Translations under genes and position numbers: made by a program | Source of the DNA: Bog-473 sp963745175 | GTDB lineage: Bacteria; Actinomycetota; Acidimicrobiia; Acidimicrobiales; RAAP-2 | Assembly (NCBI GenBank): GCA_963745175.1 | Contig: CAVUWK010000015.1 | Location: 186,001-250,000, forward strand | Direction of reading: 5' to 3' | DNA length: 64,000 nt | Part shown: positions 55,516-63,759 of the stretch, piece by piece | How positions within the stretch are numbered: position 1 is the stretch's first letter | How the letters are laid out: each line of letters opens with the position of its first letter | The notes under the pieces: model-generated | Told to the model about the DNA's origin: nothing | Database searches by the model: none | Seen by the model: only the letters and a program-made list of their open reading frames with translations

Positions 55516-55531
55516 ATGTGAGCACTTACTC
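55516..55531. promoter_or_regulatory. Putative TetR-type operator, site 7
   Basis: ATGTGA-GCAC-TTACTC, a degenerate copy of the recurrent repeat, centred 33 bases before the LLM gene start at 55491 and overlapping the stop region of the racemase-like gene. Confidence 0.4.
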
Positions 55532-56735
55532 AGTCCACGAAATCTGATCGTTTCTCGTGCTCACGCTGGGCCTCCAGGCGCTGACGGACGGCGCCAGCCG
55601 TGCGCAGCCCGGCGATCTCCTCAGCGCTGAAGCCCCAGTCGGACAACGCCCGCGCGGTGTGCTCACCCGGTCCGGGCGGAGGGCCGGCGATCTCGGGGGC
55701 GGTCCGGCTGAAACGGGGGGCCGGCGATGGTTGCAGGACGCCGTCGACCTCCGTGAACGTGCCGCGTGCGCGGTTGTGCGGGTGCCGCGGCGCCTCATCG
55801 GGATCGAGGACGGGGGCGAAGCAGACGTCGGTCCCCTCCAGGAGGGTGCACCACTCGTCTCGGGACTTGGTCTTGATCAAGGTGGCCAGACGACGTTTCA
55901 TCGCGGGCCACGCCTCCCTGTTCGACTGTTCGGGAACGGCGCCTCCCCCGTCGACATCGGCGGCCAACCCGGTGCGGCGCAGCAACTCCTGGCAGGTCTC
56001 GGCGTCGAGAGGCCCCAACGAGACGAAGCCGCCATCCGCCGTCTCGTACACCTCGTAGAACCACGCCCCGGAGTCGAGCAGGTTCGTGCCCCGCTCTCCC
56101 CAGTCCCCGGACGCTCGAAGCCCGTGCATCATCCCCGCCAGGATCGCGGCGCCGTCCACCATGGCGGCGTCGATCACCTGACCCCTCCCGGATCGGGCGA
56201 CCTCGAGCATCCCACACGCGATGCCGAAGGCCAGCAACATGCCGCCTCCGCCGAAATCACCGATCAGGTTGAGCGGAGGCACCGGTGGGCCCCCGCTCCG
56301 TCCGATCATTGACAGCGTTCCCGAAAGAGCGATGTAGTTGATGTCGCGACCGGCCACGTGGGCGTACGGCCCGTCTTGTCCCCACCCGGTGATCCGCCCG
56401 TAGATGAGGGTCGGATTTCGAGCCAGGCAGTCGTCGGGACCGATTCCCAGCCGTTCGGTCACTCCGGGGCGGAAGCCCTCGATGAGGGCGTCTGCCCGCT
56501 CGACCAGACGCAGGACGACCTCCCGGCCCTGAGCATGCTTCAGATCGACACCAAGCGACCGACGCCCCCGTGCGTTGACGTCCCAGAGCGGAGCTGACGC
56601 GCCATCGCGTACGGAGTCGGCTCGGTCGACGCGAAGCACCTCGGCACCCATGTCCGAGAGCATCATGGCGGCAAAGGGACCGGGACCGATGCCCGCCAGC
56701 TCGATGGCCCTGTACCCCGAAAGCGGACCGGACAT
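55530..56735 (-). CDS. Alpha-methylacyl-CoA racemase homologue lacking the catalytic His
   Basis: A 401-residue protein of the racemase branch of the CaiB family: GPLSGYRAIELAGIGPGPFAAMMLSDMGAEVLRVDRAD, ITGWGQDGPYAHVAGRDINYIALSGTL and NLIGDFGGGGMLLAFGIACGM. In characterised racemases the segment GHDINY supplies the catalytic His and GDFGGG the catalytic Asp. Here the Asp is kept (Asp160) but the His is Arg130 (GRDINY). Racemisation may therefore be lost or altered, and CoA transfer or another proton-transfer reaction is possible. ATG 56735 is 173 bases from the divergent ATG of a normal homologue at 56909. Confidence 0.87.
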   Translation of the reverse strand: MSGPLSGYRAIELAGIGPGPFAAMMLSDMGAEVLRVDRADSVRDGASAPLWDVNARGRRSLGVDLKHAQGREVVLRLVERADALIEGFRPGVTERLGIGPDDCLARNPTLIYGRITGWGQDGPYAHVAGRDINYIALSGTLSMIGRSGGPPVPPLNLIGDFGGGGMLLAFGIACGMLEVARSGRGQVIDAAMVDGAAILAGMMHGLRASGDWGERGTNLLDSGAWFYEVYETADGGFVSLGPLDAETCQELLRRTGLAADVDGGGAVPEQSNREAWPAMKRRLATLIKTKSRDEWCTLLEGTDVCFAPVLDPDEAPRHPHNRARGTFTEVDGVLQPSPAPRFSRTAPEIAGPPPGPGEHTARALSDWGFSAEEIAGLRTAGAVRQRLEAQREHEKRSDFVD

Positions 56736-56908
56736 CGCGTTCCTCTCCGTCGAAGTGACCTCCCGTTCGGTGCAACGAGCAGTCTCGGGTGTCATGCTGC
56801 CCCATCGGGGCCGGCCGCGAGGTGGAACCTCATCGTTGCGGTCGAAGATCCGTCTATGTTCCAACACAATGGTTCGAGCATCGGGTGAGCGCACAGGGGA
56901 TCGGTGAA

Positions 56909-58096
56909 ATGGAAGGGCCGCTGTCCGGGTTGAGGGTCGTCGAATTGGACTGCCGGGGACCGGGCCCGTTCGCCGCCATGGTTCTCGCCGACCTGGGTGC
57001 CGACGTGATCTCGGTCGGTCGGGTGGGGAACGTGGCTCCGGACGCCGACGAGACGCCGATGACGCGGATGCTCAAGGGCAGGCGGAGGATCGACCTCGTC
57101 ACCAGGGGAAAGCGGGCTGTCGCGGTCGACCTCACCCATCCCGACGGCCTCACGGTGGCGCTCGAATTGATCGACCAGGCCGACGTGGTCGTGGAAGGTA
57201 GCCGTCCCGGTGTCGCCGAGCGCCTCGGCCTCGGGCCCGAAACCTGTCTCGATCGCAATCCCAGCCTCGTCTACGCCCGGGTCACCGGCTGGGGCCAGGA
57301 CGGTCCGTACGCGCCCGCGCCGGGGCACGACATCAACTACGTGGCTCTTGCCGGCGCCCTCGAGCATCTGCGCCGGCGCGGTGAGCCACCGATGCCGCCG
57401 CTGAACCTGCTCGGCGACTACGGCGGGGGTGGGATGCTGCTGGTGATCGGCATCATGGGTGCGCTGCTCGAGCGGTCCCGCTCCGGCCTGGGCCAAGTCG
57501 TCGATGCCGCCATGGTGGACGGGGTCGCGCTCCTCTCGACCCTCTTCTACGGGCTGCGCGCCGAGGGCCTGTGGTCGGACGAACCGGAGACCAACATCCT
57601 CGACCTCGGAGCACCCCACTACAACGTCTACGAGACGGCCGATGGGCGGTACGTCTCGGTCGGTGCCGGCGAGCCCCGGTTCTACCGAGAGCTCCTGCGG
57701 CGCATCGGGGTCGACCAGACGCTGGTGTCCCAACAGGGCGACCGCGACACGTGGGCCGACGGCAAAGAGCTTCTCGCGGCCACCTTCAAGCAAAGGACGC
57801 TGCGCGAGTGGTGCGACCTCCTCGAGGGCACCGACACGTGCTTCGCTCCGGTGCTGACGATGGCCGAAGCACCCCAACATCCGCACCACCTCGCCCGGGG
57901 GACGTTCGTCACGGTGGACGGCGTCGTGCAGCCGGCACCCGCACCGCGCTTCAGCCGGACGCCGTCAGGTGCGCCCGGGCCACCCGTCGTCGCAGGCCAG
58001 CACACGCGCGAGGTCCTCGTCGCGTGGGGCGTCGATCCCGACGAGGTCGAGTCGCTCCTGGGCTCCGGGGCAGTCGCCCAGGCCGCGCCGCGTTGA
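56909..58096 (+). CDS. Alpha-methylacyl-CoA racemase
   Basis: A 395-residue racemase that interconverts (2R)- and (2S)-methylacyl-CoA, needed before acyl-CoA dehydrogenation of branched side chains. It begins GPLSGLRVVELDCRGPGPFAAMVLADLGADVISV and contains both catalytic residues at the expected spacing: His140 in GHDINY and Asp170 in GDYGGGG. The ending is HTREVLVAWGVDPDEVESLLGSG. ATG 56909 gives the standard start MEGPLSG. It converges with the double CoA-transferase (stops four bases apart) and is divergent from the His-less homologue. Confidence 0.9.
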   Translation: MEGPLSGLRVVELDCRGPGPFAAMVLADLGADVISVGRVGNVAPDADETPMTRMLKGRRRIDLVTRGKRAVAVDLTHPDGLTVALELIDQADVVVEGSRPGVAERLGLGPETCLDRNPSLVYARVTGWGQDGPYAPAPGHDINYVALAGALEHLRRRGEPPMPPLNLLGDYGGGGMLLVIGIMGALLERSRSGLGQVVDAAMVDGVALLSTLFYGLRAEGLWSDEPETNILDLGAPHYNVYETADGRYVSVGAGEPRFYRELLRRIGVDQTLVSQQGDRDTWADGKELLAATFKQRTLREWCDLLEGTDTCFAPVLTMAEAPQHPHHLARGTFVTVDGVVQPAPAPRFSRTPSGAPGPPVVAGQHTREVLVAWGVDPDEVESLLGSGAVAQAAPR

Positions 58097-58100
58097 GCCC

Positions 58101-60377
58101 CTACCGGGACCGTGCGATCGCCCCCGCCGCGGCCAGCTCCTCGCGCGACGCCGCGTCGAAACCGACTTCCTCGAGGACCTCGTCCGTGTGCTCGCCGAGG
58201 TTCGCGATGCCGGCGCGCGCGCCGGGCCGGGCCACCGGTCCGACGCGGGGCCCGAAGCGCGGCTGTTCGACCGTGCCCCGGTCGCCCCAGCGGTAGGCGA
58301 GCACCCGACCCAGCTGACGGTTCACCGGATCGTCGAGGAAGCCCGCGCTGAAACCGGTGCGGTCGACCTCGACGGCCAGCTCGGCCGGTACCCCGGCTGT
58401 GCGGAGTTCGCTCACCCACGACGACGCGTCCTTGCCGCGGAAGGCCGCTTCGAGGACCAGTTCCGCGGGCTGGGGCTCGCCCGACTTCGTCCGCAGGGGT
58501 GGCGGTTCAGCCGGCACTTCGTCGACTCCCAGCAGATCGCGCAACCGACGCCAAGCGGCGGCGTCGGGAACCGCCAAGGCCAACCAGGCAGCGTCGGCGC
58601 CCTCGTAGAGCCGATAGGCGGCGCCATAACCACGCTGGCCGGCATCGAGGACCGGGCCGGTGACGACCCGGTCCCCGGCGAGGAACGCCCCAGACTCCAG
58701 GAACAGCCCCGCGGCCAAGAGACTGCTCGAGACGCGTTGCCCGGCCCCGGTTCTCAGGCGGGCGAAGAGCCCGGCCAGGACGCCGCTCGCGGCGATCCAG
58801 CCGCCCGTCACGTCGACCGCACCCCAGACCAGGTACGTCGGTGGCTGCCCGGACCCACCCTGGGCGTACTCCACGCCGGAGAACGCCTGCATCAGCTGGT
58901 CGTTGAGGGGGAGCAGCGCGCGGGTCCCCCTCTCGCCCCACCCGCTTGCGAAGCTGTAGACCACCTCCGGGTTGGCGGCGCGCACGGCGGCCTCGTCGTA
59001 GCCCAGCCGCTCGGCCAGTCCGACCCGGGAGTTGTGGTGGACCACGTCGCTCCACTCGAACAGACGGCTGAGCACGGCGGCCGCGTCGGGCGCCTTCAGG
59101 TCGAGAGCCAGCGCCCGCTTGCCGCGCTGCCCCGCTGCGAACATCGGCTCCATGCTCCGGTGCACGTCACCGGTCACCGGCTCCACCTTGACGACGTCGG
59201 CGCCGAGCTCGGCCAGGACGAGTGGCGTGATGGGGCCGGCGAGATAGGCCGACAGGTCGAGAACCCGGACTCCGGAGAGCCAGGGTCCCTCCTCGCCTGC
59301 CCTTGGACCGGCACCGTCTCCGACGGGGACGATGCGCACCACGGGACCCACGCCGGTGAGCGAGCCGCGTTCGGGGTCGTCTTGGGCCACGGCGAGGCCG
59401 ACGTCGCGGACGTGCGAATCACGCAGGGCCTCCCCGGGACCGAGGACCGGCTCACACCGGAAGTCCCGACCAGCGAGGTCCTCGAGCCACCAGGCGCGGT
59501 CGCGGGAAGTGAACCGGACCGCCCAGCGCCGGCCCCGCTCCACCATGGCGCCGCTCATCAGGTCGGCGTTGTAGCCCTGGTGGCTCGGCGGCTCGCCCAT
59601 GTGCTCGAGGAAGGCCTCGTAGGCGCCCTTGGCACCGAACCAGAGTTGGAGGTAGCCGCCGTCGGCACAGCGGTAGCACAGCGTCTCCGCCGGACCCTGC
59701 TGCTCCCAGAGCAGACGGGTGGTCGGCGAGTGGTGCTCGACCCGGCCCACGATCATGGGCAGCAGAGCCACCATCCCCTCGTAGAGCGACGTCTCGGCCC
59801 ACGCTCCCACGCCGCTCCGCTCGCGCTGGTACAGGCCGGCCAGTGCGCCGACGGTGGCGGACAGGGCGGCGCCGGCCTGCCCGACAGCGAGGGTGGGGAA
59901 GACCGGACGGCCCGCCTCGTGGCCGCGGATCTGGGTGGTCAGCCCGGCGCGTGCCGCCACCAGCAGCTCGAGGTCGGGCAGGGCGCCCTTGGCGTTCAAG
60001 CCGGGGCGGACACGGACGCCGATCAACCGTGGGTTGGCGCGGGCCAGATCCGACGTGCCCAGGCCCTGCTGCTCGATGGCGGTCTCGGGACCACAGAGGA
60101 ACACGACGTCGGCGTCGCGTGCCAGGGCCCCGACGGCATCAGCGGCGTCGTCGTCGGCCACCGCGACGATCTCCTTGCCGCGATCCCAGACCCGCTGATA
60201 CTGAACGCCGGCGTCGAGGGTCGAGCGCTGGGCGGACTCGATCCTGGCCACCTCTGCACCGAGGTCGCGCAGCAGGCTGCCGGGAAGGCTGGCCGCCATT
60301 CCGGCGCCGACGACACTGACGCCGAGCGAAACCTCGACCACCCGCACGCCGTCCAGCGGGGCACGCGGAAGTTCCAT
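58101..60377 (-). CDS. Double-domain CaiB/BaiF CoA-transferase
   Basis: An intact 758-residue protein with two tandem family III CoA-transferase modules: a degenerate first (LDGVRVVEVSLGVSVVGAGMAASLPGSLLRDLGAEVARIE) and a canonical second (LSGVRVLDLSAYLAGPITPLVLAELGADVVKVEPVTGDVHR, VHHNSRVGLAERLGYDEAAVRA). It is paralogous over its full length to the interrupted gene at 36.2-38.5 kb, for example in the shared YRCADG...LQVWFGGKG or LQLWFGAKG segments. ATG 60377 is preferred over ATG 60398, since MELPRAPLDG gives the family start. The substrate is presumably a carboxylate made by the nearby dehydrogenases. Confidence 0.9.
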   Translation of the reverse strand: MELPRAPLDGVRVVEVSLGVSVVGAGMAASLPGSLLRDLGAEVARIESAQRSTLDAGVQYQRVWDRGKEIVAVADDDAADAVGALARDADVVFLCGPETAIEQQGLGTSDLARANPRLIGVRVRPGLNAKGALPDLELLVAARAGLTTQIRGHEAGRPVFPTLAVGQAGAALSATVGALAGLYQRERSGVGAWAETSLYEGMVALLPMIVGRVEHHSPTTRLLWEQQGPAETLCYRCADGGYLQLWFGAKGAYEAFLEHMGEPPSHQGYNADLMSGAMVERGRRWAVRFTSRDRAWWLEDLAGRDFRCEPVLGPGEALRDSHVRDVGLAVAQDDPERGSLTGVGPVVRIVPVGDGAGPRAGEEGPWLSGVRVLDLSAYLAGPITPLVLAELGADVVKVEPVTGDVHRSMEPMFAAGQRGKRALALDLKAPDAAAVLSRLFEWSDVVHHNSRVGLAERLGYDEAAVRAANPEVVYSFASGWGERGTRALLPLNDQLMQAFSGVEYAQGGSGQPPTYLVWGAVDVTGGWIAASGVLAGLFARLRTGAGQRVSSSLLAAGLFLESGAFLAGDRVVTGPVLDAGQRGYGAAYRLYEGADAAWLALAVPDAAAWRRLRDLLGVDEVPAEPPPLRTKSGEPQPAELVLEAAFRGKDASSWVSELRTAGVPAELAVEVDRTGFSAGFLDDPVNRQLGRVLAYRWGDRGTVEQPRFGPRVGPVARPGARAGIANLGEHTDEVLEEVGFDAASREELAAAGAIARSR

Positions 60378-60506
60378 CGGGCCATGGAATATACCCACGT
60401 CGGCCGGCGACGGCGTCGAGAGGCGAGAATGTCACCCGGGCCCAGGGAGGGTGAAGGTCGCCGAGGGACACCCTTCCGCCAGGTCGACGCAACAGAGGAG
60501 ACGGAA

Positions 60507-61622
60507 ATGAAGACGAGAGCGGCGGTCCTCATGGAGCAGCCCGCGAAGTGGGAGGTCATCGAGGCGGACCTCGACGACCCGAAGGAGTACGAGGTGCTCG
60601 TTCGGATCGTGGCGTCGGGTCTCTGCCATTCCGACGACCACGTGGCCAAGGCTGACGGCATCGTCGCGCACTTCCCCTACTGCGGTGGCCACGAGGCGGC
60701 CGGGATCGTCGAGCGGGTCGGACCGGGCGTGCGCTCCCTGCGACCGGGGGACCACATCGTCTCGTCGTTCATCCCCGGCTGCGGGCGGTGCCGATGGTGC
60801 GCCAGAGGGATGCAGAACCTCTGCGACAACGGCGCCCTCATGGGGCAGGGCTGCATGCTCGACGGCACCTTCCGGCTGCACTACCGAGGTCGGGACGTGG
60901 CCAAGTCCTCGCTCACCGGCGCCTTCGCAGAGTGGACCGTCATGCCCGAGTGGTCCTGCATCAAGATCCCCGAGCACATTCCGCTGCTCTCGGCCGCGCT
61001 CCTCGGCTGCGCGGTCCCGACCGGATGGGGGTCGGCCGTCAACGCGGCGGAGGTGGCGCCTGGGGACGTCGTCATCGTGATGGGCACCGGCGGCATCGGG
61101 ATCAACGCCGTGCAGGGCGCCGCCCACGCCGGCGCGAGCCGCGTCATCGCGGTGGACCCGGTGCAGCTGAAGCGCGACACGGCACTGCGGCTCGGCGCGA
61201 CCGACGCGCTGGTGTCCATGGACGAGGCCATCCAGCTGTCCCGCTCGCTCACCAACGGCCAGGGCGCCGACTCGGCCATCGTGACCGTCGGTGTCCTGAC
61301 TGGCGATCACATCGCCCAGGGCATCGAGTCAGTCGGCAAGGCGGGCACCGTCGTCGTCACCGCGGTCGCCCCGCGTGCCACCGTCGGGATCCCGGTCAAC
61401 CTGTTGCTGCTCGCCATGTACCAGAAGAGGATCCAAGGCTGCCTCTACGGGATGATGTCCCCGTCGGGCGACGTGCCGCGACTGCTCGCGCTCTATGAGC
61501 AGGGAGCGCTCAAACTCGATGAACTGGTGTCCCGGACGTACACCCTCGATGAGATCAACATGGGCTACGACGACATGCACGCCGGCACCAATATCCGCGG
61601 CGTGATCGAGTTTCCGGCCTAG
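60507..61622 (+). CDS. NDMA-type Zn-dependent alcohol dehydrogenase
   Basis: A 371-residue medium-chain alcohol dehydrogenase resembling the actinobacterial nicotinoprotein (NDMA-dependent) group: MKTRAAVLMEQPAKWEVIEADLDDPKEYEVLVRIVASGLCHSDDH. Catalytic zinc: Cys40 and His62/Glu63; structural zinc: Cys92, Cys95, Cys98 and Cys106 (CGRCRWCARGMQNLC). Coenzyme motif MGTGGIGINAVQGA. In this group the cofactor can remain bound and reoxidation uses a dedicated redox partner, often encoded by the mft system, which is not in the window. ATG 60507 is preceded by GAGGAGACGGAA. It converges with an SDR gene. Confidence 0.9.
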   Translation: MKTRAAVLMEQPAKWEVIEADLDDPKEYEVLVRIVASGLCHSDDHVAKADGIVAHFPYCGGHEAAGIVERVGPGVRSLRPGDHIVSSFIPGCGRCRWCARGMQNLCDNGALMGQGCMLDGTFRLHYRGRDVAKSSLTGAFAEWTVMPEWSCIKIPEHIPLLSAALLGCAVPTGWGSAVNAAEVAPGDVVIVMGTGGIGINAVQGAAHAGASRVIAVDPVQLKRDTALRLGATDALVSMDEAIQLSRSLTNGQGADSAIVTVGVLTGDHIAQGIESVGKAGTVVVTAVAPRATVGIPVNLLLLAMYQKRIQGCLYGMMSPSGDVPRLLALYEQGALKLDELVSRTYTLDEINMGYDDMHAGTNIRGVIEFPA

Positions 61623-61640
61623 CCATTCGGCCTGTTCGAC

Positions 61641-62381
61641 CTACGCCAGCTTGGCGGACCAGCCCCCATCGACCGCGATGACGGCGCCCGAGATGAAGGA
61701 CGCCCGGTCGGAGGCGAGGAAGCTCCCGACCTCAGCCACCTCATGGGGGAGCCCGCCGCGCCCGAGAGCCGCCTTCAGCACGATCTCGGGCATGTGAGCT
61801 TCTGCGTCCTTAGACATGATCTCCGTCTTGACGTAACCGGGACAGATGACGTTGACCCGGACCCCTTTGGGGCCGTACTCGATGGCGGCGGACTTCGAGG
61901 CGCCGATCACCGCGTGCTTCGATGCGTTGTAGACCGCCGTGTAGGCGTTGCCGTTGAGCCCACCCACCGACGACCAGTTGACGACCGAGCCGCCGCCGAT
62001 CGGCAGCATGGCGCGGATCCCGTACTTCATACCGAGGAAGACACCTCGCAGGTTCACGTCCATCAGCCGGTCGTACGTCTCCATGTCCAACTCGACGAGT
62101 TGGGCGCCGTCGGCCACCCCCGCCACGTTGAGCACGGCGTCGATCCGGCCGAACTCCTTCACGGCGGTGGCCATGAGCGCCTCGACGTCCGCCTCCTGGG
62201 TCACGTCGCAGTGCACCGGGAGCACGTCTCCGTCTACATCCTTCGCCGTGTCCACCTCGGCGCCGCTGATGTCGGCCGCTACCACCTTGGCACCCTCGCG
62301 GACGAACACCTTGACCGAAGCCTTGGCCATGCCTGACCCCGCACCGGTGATCACAGCCACCTTGTCGTCGAGCTCTCCCAT
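61641..62381 (-). CDS. SDR-family oxidoreductase
   Basis: A 246-residue classical SDR: TGAGSGMAKASVKVFVREGAKVVAADIS, NVAGVA, the catalytic Ser in NWSSVGG, and YNASKHAVIGASKSAA with YxxxK; the ending ISGAVIAVDGGWSAKL is typical. ATG 62381 is preferred because AGAAGGG lies seven bases upstream; TTG 62387 and GTG 62384 are possible. The gene follows the P450 gene on the same strand by 49 bases, so a hydroxylation and oxidation sequence is plausible. Substrate not predictable. Confidence 0.9.
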   Translation of the reverse strand: MGELDDKVAVITGAGSGMAKASVKVFVREGAKVVAADISGAEVDTAKDVDGDVLPVHCDVTQEADVEALMATAVKEFGRIDAVLNVAGVADGAQLVELDMETYDRLMDVNLRGVFLGMKYGIRAMLPIGGGSVVNWSSVGGLNGNAYTAVYNASKHAVIGASKSAAIEYGPKGVRVNVICPGYVKTEIMSKDAEAHMPEIVLKAALGRGGLPHEVAEVGSFLASDRASFISGAVIAVDGGWSAKLA

Positions 62382-62430
62382 CACCAACCCTTCTCATCTG
62401 TCCGACGGTGACGCTTCATCACGCGCAGGC

Positions 62431-63633
62431 TCACCGGAGGGTGGCCGGGAGGCTCTCCCATCCCCGGACAGTCGAGGTCGGGGCGAGTTTGGCCCTGTCC
62501 ATGTCCACCTCCCACGTCGGGAATCGGTTGAGGACCTCCTCGAGCGCGACCCTGCCCTCGAGGCGGGCCAACGCTGCGCCCAGGCAGAGGTGGATCCCGT
62601 AGCCGAAGGTGAGGGATTTCCCCTGGCTCCGATGAATGTCGAAGGTGTCTCCGTCAGGGAAACGACGGTCATCATGGTTAGCCGATCCCGGGAGGAGCAT
62701 CATGATGCTGCCTTCGGACACCGTCTCACCGTAGAGCTCGACATCGTGGGTGACGTACCTCGCCGCGTGAGGTGCGGGCGTCTCGAAGCGCAGAAGTTCT
62801 TCGATGGCGTTGGGGATGAGCGATCGGTCCTCGACCAACTCCCGTCGTTGCTCCGGATAGTCGGCGAGGACCTTGCCGCTCCATCCGATGAGACGGCTGG
62901 TCGTCTCGTTGCCGGCACCGGCGATGACGCCGATGTAGGTCAAGAGCTCGTCGCGGGTCAATCGTCGGACGACCCCGTTCTCGTCTTCGAATTCCGCCTG
63001 AAGGAGCTCGGTCATGATGTCGTCCGAAGGGTGCTCGGCCCTCCAGTCGATGTACTCGGCGAACATGGCCGTGGGCACGATGTTCTTGTTCTCGGACACC
63101 TCCATGGGCTGGCCGGCCTCGGTGCGCAGGTTGGCGTCCACCTTGTCGCGCACCGCCTCTTGGTCGCCCTCGGGAATGCCGAGCAACATGCCAATGACCC
63201 GCATGGGCATCTGTGCCCCCAAATCCGCGATGAAGTCGAACTCCTCGGCGCCGACCAGCGGATCGAGACTGCGTGCGCACAGCTCTCGGATCTGGGGTTC
63301 GAGCGCCGCCACCCGGTTCGGCGAGAACACCCTCGACATCAGACGCCGGTGGATGGTGTGGACCGGCGGGTCCTCGAAGATGAGCACACCCGAGGGCATT
63401 GCGATGTTGGCCCTGATCAGCTCGAGAATCCCGCCCCTGCCGGAGATGTATGTCTTGGGGTCGAGATAGCCGCGCTCGACATCGGCGAAGCGGCTGACGG
63501 CGTAGAAGTCGTGTCGCTCGTTGTAATAGAGCGGTGCCTCTTCGCGCAGGCGGCGGAAGACCGGGTACGGATCGGCGTCGATGTCAATGTCGTACGGGTC
63601 GTAGTAGACGTCACTGGCGCTCGCAATCGTCAC
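62431..63633 (-). CDS. Cytochrome P450
   Basis: A 400-residue P450. The I-helix motif AGNETT (240-245) has Asn in place of the more common acidic neighbour, ExxR is at Glu279/Arg282 (ELLRF), and the haem loop FGYGIHLCLG is at 343-352 with Cys350. The N-terminal YYDPYDIDIDADPYPVFRRLREEAPLYYNER is typical of a large actinobacterial group acting on fatty-acid-like or terpenoid substrates. GTG 63633 has CAGGGAGGAG upstream. It is divergent from a TetR gene across a GTAAC-ATG-GTTAC dyad and probably forms an operon with the SDR. Confidence 0.93.
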   Translation of the reverse strand: MTIASASDVYYDPYDIDIDADPYPVFRRLREEAPLYYNERHDFYAVSRFADVERGYLDPKTYISGRGGILELIRANIAMPSGVLIFEDPPVHTIHRRLMSRVFSPNRVAALEPQIRELCARSLDPLVGAEEFDFIADLGAQMPMRVIGMLLGIPEGDQEAVRDKVDANLRTEAGQPMEVSENKNIVPTAMFAEYIDWRAEHPSDDIMTELLQAEFEDENGVVRRLTRDELLTYIGVIAGAGNETTSRLIGWSGKVLADYPEQRRELVEDRSLIPNAIEELLRFETPAPHAARYVTHDVELYGETVSEGSIMMLLPGSANHDDRRFPDGDTFDIHRSQGKSLTFGYGIHLCLGAALARLEGRVALEEVLNRFPTWEVDMDRAKLAPTSTVRGWESLPATLR

Positions 63634-63713
63634 GCAGTAACTCCTCCCTGTTCAGTGACGCACCGCGTCGCCAGAAGGCGATGAGCGGCGCCACGTTTGA
63701 ATCCACCAGGAAG

Positions 63714-63726
63714 GTAACATGGTTAC
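63714..63726. promoter_or_regulatory. Short palindrome in the P450/TetR divergent promoter
   Basis: GTAAC-ATG-GTTAC, a perfect 5+5 inverted repeat 33 bases before the TetR start and 80 bases before the P450 start. It is a candidate operator for the adjacent TetR protein and is unlike the AAGYGA-type repeats. Confidence 0.5.
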
Positions 63727-63759
63727 TCTGAATCATCAACCGACGGCCTGAGGGGTCAC

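Noticed and set aside
57969..61622. A single very long plus-strand open frame of over 1,200 codons
   Set aside because: Its first two thirds are antisense to the double CoA-transferase and show no family similarity; only the part from 60507 is a real alcohol dehydrogenase.
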